A stretch of DNA of 64,000 bases from Hippopus hippopus (Eukaryota; Mollusca; Bivalvia; Cardiida; Cardiidae), in contig OX328109.1 in NCBI GenBank assembly GCA_946811185.2, positions 45,212,412 through 45,276,411 of the forward strand, in the 5' to 3' direction. This document shows, one piece after another, positions 12,501 to 27,500 of the stretch. The notes beneath the pieces are model-generated. The model made no database searches. It was given only the letters and a program-made list of their open reading frames with translations, and was not told where the DNA came from. The translations under genes were made by a program, and so were the position numbers. How positions within the stretch are numbered: position 1 is the stretch's first letter; every line of letters begins with the position of its first letter.

Positions 12501-15500
12501 TTTTGTTAAAAACTTCTCACCAAAGCGAAAAGTGTGGATTTAGATCAAAGATCAGACCAAACAGTCTGCCTACAGTCTAATCTTAATCTACACAGGCTGC
12601 CAAAACCATAACCATGCGTGTTGTCCCTCCATAAGCAATAAATAAATCTACTATGAAAAATGAATACTAAACCTCATTCTTTCTTTTCTTTATTTATCAG
12701 TAATCCATTTCGAATGCATTCCTTTTATTTCGGCTGCAAGGAATTAGATTAAGTTTTAGAAAACAGCCGCACATTTTTATGCTGACTACACAAAACGTGA
12801 CACGACTGGCGTGTTTTTGAAACAGCTATATTAGTAAATGCAAAAAGGCTATATCAGCTGGTGTACATGTAAATCGTGCATGAAATAGGCTTATTGCATG
12901 GTCACTTTGAATTGATTGGAGGTCGACCTGCAGCCAGATATAAGTTTCTTCTCGCAGACCAGTTTAAGTGTGTAAATTAAACAGGTGTGTTACAACTCAG
13001 TCGCTTCGAATGATTTGCGTGTTACGTCATACCCCTTATCCAAATTTTACTGCAAACATTTGTGTACCCACGACAGACCGACAGGTATCTTGTAGACAGA
13101 TGGCTTGTAATATAGATCTACATTATAGTCGTTCTGATTTACTCTGCTGATGGCAAGATGGCGATTTTCAAAGCATTGGCGGATGGTGTAGATAGACATC
13201 AGACTAAACAGAACACGCTGTCTGATCTTGGATCTTTACAGGGATCCTATATATACGATCCCTGATCTATACCATCCACTTCTGTACTATGACTTAACTC
13301 ATATTAGAAAGATACTTCTTTCTAGGGCTAAAAAAGGTAAGATAATGTTTAACAGTGTTCCCACTCGTGCAAATTATTGCGTAAATCACGTTATAGAATT
13401 GAAATTCACGTAACAAATTCTGGTTACACCAGAGACTTCGCGTAAGAAAATGCATGGACAAAAAAGGCCATTATACGCTTTTCTTGTGAAAAATGACAGG
13501 TTTTGAAGTTACTTGTTACCCTCATTGACAATCTTTTTGTCAAATCTTGTGGAAATACCTAGCCAGAAATTAACAGACATGAAAAACTGATCGGAGTAAA
13601 AAACACGGAAACCCATGACACAACAAAATGTCTCTTTGACATTGTCCGATCAGAGTCACTTCAGATCGTCTTTTCAGCTTTTTAATGACTATAAGCAGTA
13701 AATTTATACAAATATCTTAATATAACACACTTTTTGTATACACATACAACAAGGTAAAACCTATTATTTCGGCCACCCCCTTTTTTTCAGATTGATAATT
13801 TCCTAAAGATTTGGAGACTAAACAAAAATAATTATTTTTTCTGTCTGAATATATTGGCCAATTATGGGTAAAATTAGATAAATTCTATCAACTCAAAAAA
13901 ACCTTAAGGGCTCACATTTAAAAGGTGATTTCTTTAAAAGTTTAAAGTTGCTTTATAATTACTTTTTATTAGCTCCACTGGCCGAAGGCCAGAGAGCTAT
14001 TGTCATGGCGTTGTGTCCGTCGTGCGTGCGTCCGTCTGTCCGTCCGTCCGTGCGTCCGTAAACTTTTTCTTTAAAAAACTTCTCCTCAGAAACTATTGAC
14101 TGGATTTTTACCAAATTTCACAGGAATGTTCCTTTGGTGGTCCTCTTTCAAATTCCTTCAAATAATTGTGTTCCATGAAGAATTCTGGTTGCCATGGCAA
14201 CCAAAGTAAAAAACCTTTAAAAATCTTCTCCTCCCAAACCGCTATTTGGATAGCATTATTATTTTGCAGGAATGTTCCTTAGATACAGGTTTACAGAATT
14301 CCTTAAAAAAAAAAAAGATCTGTCAAAAAACATGGCTTGTATGGGAGACTCATTTTCCTTTTATGGTATAAAGTAAAATCTTTGAAAAATTTCTTCTCTA
14401 AAACTATTCATTGGATTTCATTGTTGTTTTGCAGGTAAGTTCCTATGGTGGTTGTCTACCAAATTGTTTCTTCAGTGAGCTAGCGAGCTATTGTCATGGC
14501 GTTGTGTCCGTCGTGCGTCCGTCCGTCCGTCCGTTCGTTCGTCCGTTCGTCCGTGTGTGCGTCCGTAAACTTTTTCTTTAAAAAACTTCTCAGAAACTAT
14601 TGACTGGATTTTTACCAAATTTCACAGGAATGTTCCTTTGGTGGTCCTCTTTCAAATTCCTTTAAATAATTGTGTTCCATGGAGAATTCTGGTTGCCATG
14701 GCAACCAAAGTAAAAAACCTTTAAAAATCTTCTCCTCCCAAACCGCTATTTGGATAGCATTATTATTTTGCAGGAATGTTCCTTAGATACAGGTTTACAG
14801 AATTCCTTAAAAAAAAAAAAGATCTGTCAAAAAACATGGCTTGTATGGGAGACTCATTTTCCTTTTATGGTATAAAGTAAAATCTTTGAAAAATTTCTTC
14901 TCTAAAACTATTCATTGGATTTCATTGTTGTTTTGCAGGTAAGTTCCTATGGTGGTTGTCTACCAAATTGTTTCTTCAGTGAGCTAAAATGCAGGATTGA
15001 ATGATAATTGTTAAAAACTTCCTTTCGCCATTATAGAAATATCAGGCCTGTGGAGCGATACAGGCGCTCAAGCGCCTCTAGTTAGGTGTGTTTATGAACC
15101 ACCGGCATTTGTCAGCATTTTGTGCTTTGCATGCTGTTGTATATCAATCAGACTTAAAAGCTGACTTCTTCAAAAGTTCAGAGTAATTAGGTATGTTAAA
15201 TTGTTTGTGAGCCATCTGCATTTAGAAAAAATTGTCATTGAAATTTATTGAGCATCTTGCATTTAACTCTATTTTCCCCTTTATTTGCTATTCAAAACTA
15301 TACTCAAGTAGAATTTAAACTACTCGGAGAAAGTATTAGTCTGAAACATGGTTTCAAGATGTAATTTGGTGAAATTCATCTCTTGCAATTCATCCAATAG
15401 TATTGCAATAGTATTGCAATAGTAACAGGCAATATCAATACTATTGCAATAGTATTTTTTCCAATGTCAATACTATTGCAATAGTAGATTTTGGCCTCAA

Positions 15501-18500
15501 TAGTGAACCCGAATAATATCAGAAGGATGTGATTGTGCTAAGTTTCTATTATGGACATAATCTGAATACACTGATGGTTCAAACTTATTTCTTGATTCTT
15601 GACACAACTACTATTTGGTCTACAACGCATGAAAAGGGGCTTTCATACATTTGTATATAGTGTCATCTCAGATCAGCCTGCGCAGTCTACGCAGGCTAAT
15701 GCAAGATGGCACTTTATGTCAACATTAGATTTTGTCCTACTGTGGACTTGCGTGAAACAGAAAATCACACACGATTGGAAAGTGTCACCTTGGATCAGCC
15801 TGCACGGACTGCGCAGGCTGATCCCCGACAACACTTTACACAAATGTCCGAATGCCCCTTTTCGCGTGTTGCAGGCTATTTTATTTCTGGTAATACTGTA
15901 CCTTGGACAGGATCTACTGGACAGAGTTCATTATAAAAGCCACACTCAGGCTTATCAGTGGGAGGCTTGCCATCACTTGTTTGCCATTCAAAATCCAAGT
16001 CAAAGGAAGACTGAAATGACAAAATATTTCATCCTTAGATAGATAGAATTGATATTTACACTTCAGTAGAAAATACCTATTTGTCACAAACTATCGTTAA
16101 AGCTGTTGGCTGCTACATGCAAAGAGGTTGCTGATCACCCACCAACTTCTAGCAGAACTACCTCCAACTGTACAGCGATTCATCAACAACCATATTTTGA
16201 AGGGAAAAGGCAGGGTAACTCAGTGGTAAGCGTATCCAACTCGTGACCTGTAGGTTGCAGGTTTGATACCTGGTTGCAGCAAACTTTCTTTCTGGCGATT
16301 ATTTGCCTCTCACCTCTGATGCATGTGTGAAAAGTAGTCAGTGGCATCGGAAAGAAAGATGTGTCAGTACTGGTGTGAGAAAGCCTGGAAACACATAGGT
16401 GTGTCACTGACCGCCATGATATGGCCTGAACTGTTAAAATGGCGTTAAACTCCAATACAAACCAAAACCAAAATACAAAAGAAAAGGCAGACATTACTAG
16501 GACAAGCTGACAAATAGCCCTAACAGTATTCTTGTCACAAAGAAGTTCTGTTCAAAAGGCCATGTTTGTCTTATAGTCAAACACAAGTGCACAAGTTCCC
16601 ATGGCAGGAAGGCTAAAATTTTAGCCAAACTGGTTGAAAATTGTAGGAGAAGGAGATGACACAAGATTGCACCTATGGATGGAAGGATGGACAGACAGAC
16701 TTATGAGACAACCTGGGTCCATATTCACCAACCATTCCTGAAAACATTCTTAGTCTTATTCTCAAGAATTTTGTATACTTGAAAGTAACACAACTTCTGA
16801 TTGGCTAAACCAATTGGTTTAGCCAATCAGAAGTTGTGTTACTTTTTAACTCAAGAATTACACTGAAAATGAAATCAAGAATGGTTGGTGAATTCGGACC
16901 CTGATTCTAGTTTATCCTCCTAACTTTGTAGTGAGGGGTATAAATACAAATGACCATGTACAATTCTTAAACTCTTTACCAAACAATCCGGAGTTTTGAC
17001 GACCCTAAGGTAGAATGCTTTTGAAAACATAGTGGGAATCAGAGTAAATGCTGGCAACCACCATTAGCTCCTTTTCCTATGATGTTTTCAAAAGCCTTTG
17101 AAACGCAAATGCTGTAATATTGGCCATATTTATTTTGCCATTTGCAAATGCTTGAAATTTGGACAAGTAGTAAGTTTTGTCAATTGGTAAGGAGTTACTT
17201 TGTCATCTGCACATGCTTTCAATTCAGAGTATTCTAAAATATATGGCAAAGAGTTGGATAAAAAAAACAAAAAACAAAAAAGAAAGCCCATACACTGTAA
17301 CCTGCATCAAGCACTATTCTTGGTTTCACCCTATCCTCTCCAACATACTGCCACGCCCAAAATATTGGAAGTACGTCTCCGTTGTCATTGAAAAGAACTG
17401 GACCAGTTGAACCTGTAAATGTGTACAAGTAAACACTAGCTGTTAACAAAAAATATGTATACATGTATTCCCATGTCAAAAGTACAGTCAATCTCGTTTT
17501 AAACGACCATGCAATGGACAACAATTGGTATCTCAATAAAACAATGCTATTTCCAGAAGAAAGGGGGAGGGGTAGCAGATTGTAAGTTACAATTTCTGAA
17601 CACTTATAAATTCTTTAACCTTCACCACACAATCCCAACTTTTAACGACCCTGTGATAAAAAACTTTTGAAAACATTGTTGGAAAAGCTGAAAATGCTGG
17701 TTATCAGCATTTTCTCCTTTTCCAACAATGTTTTCCATCCTTCCCAACACAAATTTTAATTTAAGAGTTACATTTATTTTGTTGTCTGCAAATGCTTTCA
17801 ATTTAGGCAAGTCTAAAATTTTGTCGTTTGGTAAAGCGTTAAATATATATTCTATACTACAAGAATATGATGCCATTATTGAGAAGTATCAAGAAAATGC
17901 TTTATCAATTAAAAAGACTTTTTTAGGGACCAAAAGCAATTTCTATACTGAAACACAAAAGCAACTATAAAGCTGCTGGAATTGAACAGGTCCCAGATGG
18001 CTACTCTGAAAATGCCCACTTGGTTTAATCTTGCTTTTTAGTGGGTTTACTCTTTCCCAAACAAAAGAATTGTAAACGGGTCCAATTTAAAAGCACTTGC
18101 AGACAATGAAATTTATATTGCACAAATGATTGAATTTAAATCAGATAGTCAAGAAAACATTATGGGAAAAGGAGAAAATACTGGTTAACAACATTTTCTC
18201 CTTATTCCCTCAGTGTTTTTAAAAGGCCAACTTCTCAGGATCGTTAAAAGTCGGCATTGTGTGGGTTAACTCTTTCCCAAACGACAGTATCTTAGACGGG
18301 TCCAATTTGAAAGCACTTGTAGATGACAAAATTTATATGGCACAAATAATTGAATTTGAATCAGATAGTCTAGAAAACATTGTGGGAAAAGGAGAAAATG
18401 CTGGTTACCAGCATTTTCCCCTTTTCCCACAATGTTTTCAAAAGGCCTACTTCTCAGGGTCATTAAAAGTCGGCATTGTGTGGTAAAGGGTAAACATTTA

Positions 18501-21500
18501 ATCTGTAGAGGTATAACTATTCTCTCTGTATTGAGTAAGAACATACAACTTCAAAATGCATCTACCTTCAAAGGACAAGCCCTTGCTAAATTCCATCATT
18601 CCCGTTCCGTTACGAAGATCCGCACCAGTTCTTCTTGTATAGTTTAGCCAGAGTCCATAAAAGTACACAGCATTGTACAGATGTTGTGCAATAGAGCTGG
18701 TCTAAAATACATGTAGATTGAAACTGGAACAAAATCTTACATTTGTCCAAAATGAAAATATTTGCAAACGATGATGTGGCTCAAATGATCTTGCTCAAAT
18801 GATGAAAGCTGTTTTAGACAGGACAGAAAGCATAGTGGGGAAAAGGAGAAAATGCTGATTATCAGCATTTTCTCCTTTATCCGCAATGCTTTTAAAATTG
18901 TTCTTCCTTTACGTTTGTCGAAACATGGCACTGATTGCTGTAATAAGTACACTCTTTACTACACAATCCAGAGTTTTAATGACCTAACAAAAAAAGCTTT
19001 AGAAATCATATTGAGAAAAGAAGAAAATGCTGGTAACCACAATTTTTTTTCAAAATTCTGTCTCAGGGTGGTTAAAAGTTGGGATTGTATGGTAAAGGGT
19101 TAAGTCATTTAATAAATACCTGTTCTATCAGTTTACTTGTACATGTATGTTCAGTGTTGTGGTATATCTATTATTGCTCATGGTGGTTAAAACAGAAATA
19201 GTATCGTTCAGGACAAGTAAAATATACCCTGTAACTGTGATTACGGGGATGTAACATAAAATATAGGATCCCTTACCGACATATTGAGCATTACAGCATC
19301 GTTGTTGTTCCATGGTGGTTCTCCGGTTCTCACTAAAACCTCCTCCTGAAAGCGCTCATACTTCACTTTACCATCTTCTCCATTCCAACTGGCCATCGTT
19401 ACCTGTATCGTTAAAATATGTACTTATTAATATGCAATCAAACTGATCCTTGATCTACACAGGCCATTAAGGCCACAACAGTTGTGAAAGACATGTTACA
19501 GATTAAGCAAGTAATTGGGTAATTCCTCTATTAATTCACCTGTGGCTCACCATATAAAATTCCTACAACTTGTCTACTGGTAATTAGAAATTTCCTTTGG
19601 CCCACCCCACAAAATTCCTAGCCTTGCCTGACATTTTATTCCAATCCAAGTTACCCATCTATTCTTTATACATGTATTGTAACAAAAACAGCACTGCAGC
19701 TGAAATTTTAAGTCAATATAGCATAACTGATAATGGACAATCAATTCATTAAAGAGTGGTCTGTTTGCTTGAGGTATCAAATCTCAACCTTTTAACACAC
19801 AGCAAAATTTTAGACTCATCCATTTGAAGTAATTTACAATTCATTTTCTTTTTAAATTAAAATAATTGTCCTTGAATAGGTAGAAAACAATGTGGGAATA
19901 GGAGAAAATGCTGGTTACCAGTATTTTCTCCTTTTCTTACATTGTTTTCAAAACCCTTTTTTTCTCAAGATTGTAAAAATCAGTAATGTGTGGTAAAGGT
20001 TTAAAAGACATTTACCATAAATAGATGTCGAAATCCTTGTTCAGCCAGGTGGTCGAGACCATCACCCACATAGACGAGACCGGGAACTATGTCATAATGC
20101 GGGTAGATAAACAGGTACTCTCCATTACACAGTCCCCTCAAACAGGCTCGAATCAGATACATCCGGATAAAGGGTGCATCCACACACAGGTAAATGACTT
20201 AAGTCGGAATAAAAAAACCTTATTATCTGCCATAACAATTTTGAAGCAGACAGCTGCAACCCTATATACTAAACAGTTCTATGTTGTAACGAACCTGTGG
20301 TGTCAGTAGAGCGTCGGCCTTAGGATCCCAAGTTCGATACCCGGGAGCAGGTGTAAACTTTAGTCTAAATATATTTACTTTCCATTGGTTGAAAAACAAG
20401 TTCTTACAACTTATGAATACTAATCTCTCTTGATTTTGCTTCCTGGGAACTACACCAGTACTCGCACCCAATGTGTGGGCAATGAGCGATCCCAAAGTTG
20501 ACAGGGTATTAAACTCGAGGCCTTATGGTTATGAGGGCGACGCTTACCTCAGAACCACAGACACCACACATAAGGTGTCAACTTTGGGACTGTCCAGTGG
20601 CCCACACATTCAGCGCGAGCACTGGTGTAGTTCCCAGAGAGCAGAATCGGGAGAGATTAGTATAAGTTGCAGGAACTTAATTCTCAATTGATGTAAAATA
20701 AGTGTGTTTAAACTGAAGACCCTGAAATTTTTTGACACATCATGGACAAAGGAGAAAATGTTGGTAATCAGCTTTTTCTCCTTTTTTCCACAATGTTTCG
20801 TATCCATTTAAAGACAAATTTGCATCATTCAAGCTATGTCTAACTGGTGTCTGCAACTGTCTTTAATTTGAACCGGTCTAAAACTTTTGTCTTATAAGGT
20901 AAATAATTAAAATCCTCCTCCATATGAATACCTAACATAAAGTAAGGATTCATGTTTTATTCAAAGTAAAAACATTGTCGCGAAAGGAGAAACTGCTCAT
21001 TAAAGATGATTACTCCTTAACTATTTACCAAACAACAAAATTTTAGACTGGTCCAAATTGAAAGCATTTGCAGAAGACAGATTAAATGTTGCTTAAATTA
21101 TGGTATTTGGGTGTAAAAGAGAAGAAAACATTGTGGAAAAAAGGAGAAAATGCTGGTTACCAGCATCTTCTCCTTTTCCCACAATGTTTTCCAAAGGCTT
21201 CTTGGTAGGGCTTGTTGAAACTTGGGATTGTTTGGTAAAGAGTTAAACTATAATGCATTTGCATGTAGTCTGTTGCAAGACAAAATGTCATGGGGGGAGG
21301 GGGGTAATATGTGTATCCATTGTCAATAATTTATGAATACCTTGAATGGTCATTGAATGGTGTTTTACGCCACTTTCAACAATATTTCAGTCATACCACA
21401 GCAACAGGTCACATAATCATGTATTTTCTGGGTTTCACCAGTACTAGACTAGAGCTGTGAAGTGTCTTGCCAAAAGACACTCCCACAAATATATTTACCC

Positions 21501-24500
21501 TGATCATCAATCATTTACAAGGAAATTTTTTAAGTAATGTACAACACAGTTGTTTTTGGAGGCACAGAGCATGGCTGTCTTTCGCTTTTGACAGCCAATA
21601 ACAGCCTTGAGTAAACTGATCAATTGATCAATCAATTGGTCTGTCAATCAGTGGGTCGGTCAGTCAGTCAGTCAGTAAGTCAGTAGGTCAGTCAGTCAGT
21701 ATGGTAACCAGCATTTTCTCATTTTCTTACAATGTTTTCAAAAGCTGTGTTCCTCAGTGTTGTTTTGTTTGTTTGTTTGAATGATGCTGAATGCTGTTTT
21801 CATGATTATTTCAGTTATGTAATGGTGGCCAGTGCACCTATCAATGCTTTCTTGGAGTTTCTTTTACCAGCACTTAGCACAATATTCTGTCCAAGCCACT
21901 GAAGTCCTACTTTCCAACATAACCATTGTCCAAACAATGATCAGCAATGAGAGAGCAATGAACCCCATGGCAACTGTTGTCATCAATCTTGGAAAGATTA
22001 TCGCCAAGCTGGGATTTGAATCAGCCATCCCCTGGTTTCAAATGCTGTACACTACTGATGACTGCTCCACCAGGCTTTGCATTCAGGTTTATTAAACCTT
22101 ATCTTGCTAAATAAGTAAAATGAAATTTTTAAGCCAGTAGTAAACAGCTGAATCATGCTATTTCAAACTTTTCTTATTTTTTTGAGAAAAATATCTCTAT
22201 ATCAGACAGAGTAGATCCAAGATCAGACTGCACATTTTGTGCAGTCTGATCTTGGATCTACGCTGTCCGCAAAAGGTCAGTGAGTTGCACTTAGCAGCCT
22301 GAGGATTAAAAGACAGAACTGTGTGGTAAAAGGATAAAAAACCCACATACTTCTGGCTGTTTTCTTCAATCTGCTAAAGTATTCATCAATCTTGTAATCT
22401 GGTATGATTGGGTCACTCATCCTGATACTTGGTGTGAACGTCAAATTGCTTGTAATGACCGCATCCAACAGGCCGTCAGCACAGTACTTACATAACCCTG
22501 GAAAACATTACATGGATGGAAGAATGGGAAGAATGGGATGGATGGATGGATGGATGGATGGATGGCCTGGGTGGCATGGATGGATGGATGGATGGATGTA
22601 TGGACATGAAGAAAACACGATGAAATGATGAGATGTTTGTACTTTTACTGCAAAGCTTCCCATTCTGTTAGTAACATTATTTTTAGACTAGCGAAGCTAG
22701 TCTATAGGCATCCAATTTGACCCAGACTCAATGTAAACAAAAAACCCCACAGTTGCCAAATACTGCCTCACAGAAAAATAACTCCTTACAATTAGGAATC
22801 TTAATTCTGTCATATACGACAATTTTGACAGAAAGCACAGAATCTCTACCATCCCAATTTGAACATGTCTACTTACAAAGTAATAGACTGTACAAGATGT
22901 CATTGATAAGCTACATGGTGTCTGCTTATATGTAAATCAAGTGACCTATGCAAATCAGGCTCATATCACTGATTCCTACTCAGCAGTAAATAAAAAGTAT
23001 GAATGGATCTAAAAATAGATATCCCCAGGTGCTTGTAGCAAATCCCAGCTACACAAACTCTCACTGGCCAGGGAACCCTTCTCATTCCTTCAGTCATTCA
23101 TTATTTAGATCATTGTGAATGTGAAACTGATACGTTAAACTGTTATTTTATGTCTTGTATACAATCAAAATCCCGAGTTTTCACGAAAGTTGGGAAGAAG
23201 CCCTTTGAAAAAAATGTGGGAAAAGAAGAAAATGCTGGTTACCAGCATTTCTCCTTTTCTCATATTGTTTTCTGCCCTTTTAGAATATGCTTTCATCAAT
23301 TGAGCAACATTTAACTTTATGCTCTAGAACAGCTTTTAATGTGGAGGGGAGTGAAATGTTTCGTTTTGTAAAGAGTTTATAGTTTACTATTGCATCTTGT
23401 GCTTTTGATTAACTGTATAATCCAAGTTAATCCTTAACCTACTAAAAACAACAAGTTAAGTAAAACTTTCTGGCTGATGGTAAAAACCTGAATATTGCTA
23501 TTTCAAAGTTATATTTTTGAGAAAAATATCCCCTTATCGGATAGTATAGATCCCAGATCAGACTGTACAGTCTGTGCAGTCTGATCTTAATCTACACTGT
23601 CTGTCTGTTCGTCCGTCCAGACAGACATCTTTTAAAATCCTTGATGAAAATTGATGAAACTTCATATATGTATTCCTTACAATAGTCCGCTGATAAAGAC
23701 TTTTTTCTTTTTTTCATTTGATGCCGTGTCATCGGAAAAGGGGGCTTGATGTATATTTCCATTATGGACTGATATCTCTTTAACTATTGGACAAAATTTT
23801 ATGAAACTTCATATTCATCTTGTTTATCATAAGCCACAGACAATCATTATTTGTTTTTATCTAATGAAATGATATGCTATGGAAAAAGGGGGCTTAATAG
23901 ATAATTTCATTATGGACCAATAACAAAAAGGCCATGTGTACATGCAAAACACAATACCTCTTGTATGTTTCTATTTAAAGAGGTCTTTTGAAGCGGGAGA
24001 TTTCATTTCAACGAAATAACCTGTTTTAAATTGAAAGTTAACAAACTGAAGTCTTTCATGATATTTCTTGTTTTGAGAAGTAAATAGTCAAGAGCGTCGG
24101 GTAAAGTCAATGGATTGAACTGGATCTGAATTAGACCAGATTGGACTTAATAACCAGAATGAACCGATGGAACTGGAACGAACTCAGAAACCAATTTTGA
24201 CAAATTTTCTTCAGTCTTGTATAAACCAACCAAGATTTACATTTACTTTAGCCTCTTATTTCAAATTCAGTAGTCTGTCAGTACTTTCAGTACTTTGATT
24301 GTTATTGCAGTACATGGGGTAAATAAATTAGAGCTATGCTCTGGCATAAGGGGGCTTAATGGACATCTGTGATACATGATACCAAGATAGTCATCACATA
24401 ATTATGGATCCACAATAGCCATTTCTTTGAATAACCAACTTAATCATGAGGTAGACTGGTCCTTGGACATACAGAAAATTGACCGATAGCAAAGTTTTAG

Positions 24501-27500
24501 CCAAGGTCAGCCTCTGCGGACTTCACAGGCTGATCTGGATCAATACTTGGCAGATGCATTAAGCCCCCTTTTCAAAGAGCATAGCTCATTAGATTTTTAA
24601 CACATTCACATATTGGTTGCCTAAATAGCTCAGATGGAACAGTCACAATCCTTATGATTTTTTTGTACAAAATAACAACTTTGGCACCCTCAAAAAATAG
24701 CAATCAAAATCTGATACCTTTAATGGTTTAACTCTTTATCACACAATCCCGACTTTTAATGACCCTGAAGAAGACGGCTTTTGAAAACATTGTGGGAAAA
24801 GGAGAAAATGCTGGTAACCAGCATTTCCTCCTTTTCCCACAAGGTTTTCTACCCTCCTGTAAACATATTTCAATGTTTGAGTCAGGTCTATTTTGTCATC
24901 TGCAAATGCTTTCAATTTGGACAAGTTTCAAATTTTGTCGTTTGGTGAAAAGAGTTGATAACTTACGATCATTATGGAAGAGCATTCCCATCTGTTTCCA
25001 TCCCAATGTTTTAAACAATTGCGCGATAAAGTAGCTCCATTCACTGATGCTCCCCCTTGTACGTATAAATGTCTTGTAAACATCCTTGTTAGAAAAGTCG
25101 AAACTCGATGCAGACCATGAAATGTGTGGGAAGTTCCAAATTGCCGTCAAGTGTGCTGCTGGCTTGGAAGCTATAAATATAGAGGATAATTGTCTGTTTC
25201 GGTGTATGATCGAAATTTCTTTCATGGAGTAAAAAGCTATGGCAATATTTTCGCAAGTGGCAAAGCCACGAGTGAAAATATTGCCTTTGCTTTTCATGAG
25301 ATGAAAGAAATTTCGATCATACGCTGAAACAAACATTATAATTATTATCCTATTTCTTTTATGCTCTTCACTTTAATTCTTGTTTTCACTCCAAATTTTT
25401 TCTCATCGTGAAAAATATGTACATTTTTCAACCAAAACAGATCTATTCAATCTAGTCGGATAAGGACTAGCTGTAATAAGTGAGTGAGTGATGTTTACTT
25501 CATCATAAAACGTGATTTTAACCCACTAAAATTTATTCATATCCATGGTGTGTCAAAAATAAAAGTTGTAACATTCACCGGTGAATTATAAGGATGTAAT
25601 TCAGTGTTAGATTTCTATAAACTACTGAAAAGCATGAAAGATACATGTATAATTAACATTTTGAATTTTATTTCTATACTACTTTTAACCCTTTACCACA
25701 CAATAAGGACCTTTCATGACCCTGAAGATGAAACCTTTGGAAAACGTGGGAAAAGCTGTAATCAGCTTCTCCTTTACTCACAGTGTTTTACACCCTTCCC
25801 TAAATCCAATTTCAGTTTTTGAGTCACAATATTTTTTGTCTATAAATGCCTACACTTTGGACAAGTCTACATTTTGTCATCTAGTAATGGGTTAAGACAA
25901 TCAGTTCACGCTTAACCCTTTCCCAAACAATCCCTGGTTTTCACGGCCCTGAAAAAGAAGCCTTTTGAAAACATTGTGAGAAAAGGAGAAAATGCTGGTA
26001 ACCAGCATTTTCTCCTTTTCCCACAATGTTTTCTACCCCCCCCCACAACAAATATCAATTTTTGAGTCACGTTAATTTTGTCGTCTGCAAATGTTTTCAA
26101 TTTGGACCAGTCTAAAATTTTGTCGTTTGGTAAAAGGTTAACCAGCTGAATAAGTTAACCCTTTACTCCACAGATACTCATTTTGATGCATCAAGAACAG
26201 ACAGCTTTTGAAAACATTGTGGGAAAAGGAGAAACTGCTCGTAACGAGCAGTTTCTCCTTTTCCCACAATGTTTTCTACTGTATCAGATATCTGTATCTC
26301 CATTTGTCCACATTTTTGACATCATATCTTTATTTGCTGTTGAACTGGAAGAGTCTAAAATTGGCATATCAGGTAAAGGGTTAAATGAAACTTTCAAGCC
26401 TATAGTAAACAGTAAACACTCGAATGTTGCTATTTCAAACTTACTTACTTGGGAAAAATATCCTCTTATCCGACAATGTAGATCCAAGATCAGACTGCAT
26501 GTTCTGTGAAGTCTGATCTTGATCTACAATGTCTGCAAAATGTCATTGGGTAGCGTTTAGCAGTCTAAGGGTTAAAAAAAAATAGCAAATGCGGCAAACC
26601 AGACAAATATGGCAAAGGCGCCTGATGGAAAATACTGACTACCTTGAAGCAATAATATGTACCGTGAACCTACATGTCATGACTATAATTATGGTATCCT
26701 TTCTCAAATACCGGCAGAGCAGCCTATTATCATTTGAAGTTATATTACTACCTAACTACCAGATATATATACTCAAGAATTTTTCTTCAAAAAGGCTGAC
26801 GCCATGTTCAATCTTAATGCACCAGAACGTTGGAAATAATATCGAATAAAAATAGAAAGGATCGAAATGGGCGCTACACCCTTGCTCCATAAACTATCCC
26901 ACGTAAAGAAATTTAATTAATTGACCTGTTTGCAACTGTTTAATTTATGGAGCTTATAAATCTATTTGGTATATCAAAAGACAGGTACGAGTCACAGCTG
27001 TGTCGACTCTTTTTGCCGGCTTAACGTTCAGATTTTAGATACATTCTAGAGTACAACCTGGTAGTATCGGACACTTTCGGCATCTACGGTTTGTTACATG
27101 TTCATTGGCTCGCCAAGGTTGTTTATTCTGCGGTCACCAACTAGGCAAACCTCTGTAAAGTGTATTTTACACTATATTATTCCAAAAAGTTTGGGTTATC
27201 AGCGAAAAAATAAACGATTTTGTTCATACTGTATAGGTAGTTTTGGATCGGACACATGGCGTCTTGTATCGGACACTCGGTTCGGGGAACATCGGACGGC
27301 AAATTTGATGGGAAAATTGCTTAATTTAGGAGTCCACTGAGACTGAGTAGCTCTAGATAGCAATGGCTTCTTTTCTCCTCAATATTTGGCGATTTACCTG
27401 TATCAGGTTATTATCAATCAGTTCCCCTCTCGGTCTACTTGTGTAGTAGCCGGGAAGCAGACTCAAGAGAGAGATTAGTATACGGTGTAAGAGCTTGTTT

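Noticed and set aside
15599..16042. 147-residue plus-strand frame
   Set aside because: Runs through a family E element and antisense to cyclase exon 9, whose splice sites and motifs are on the minus strand.
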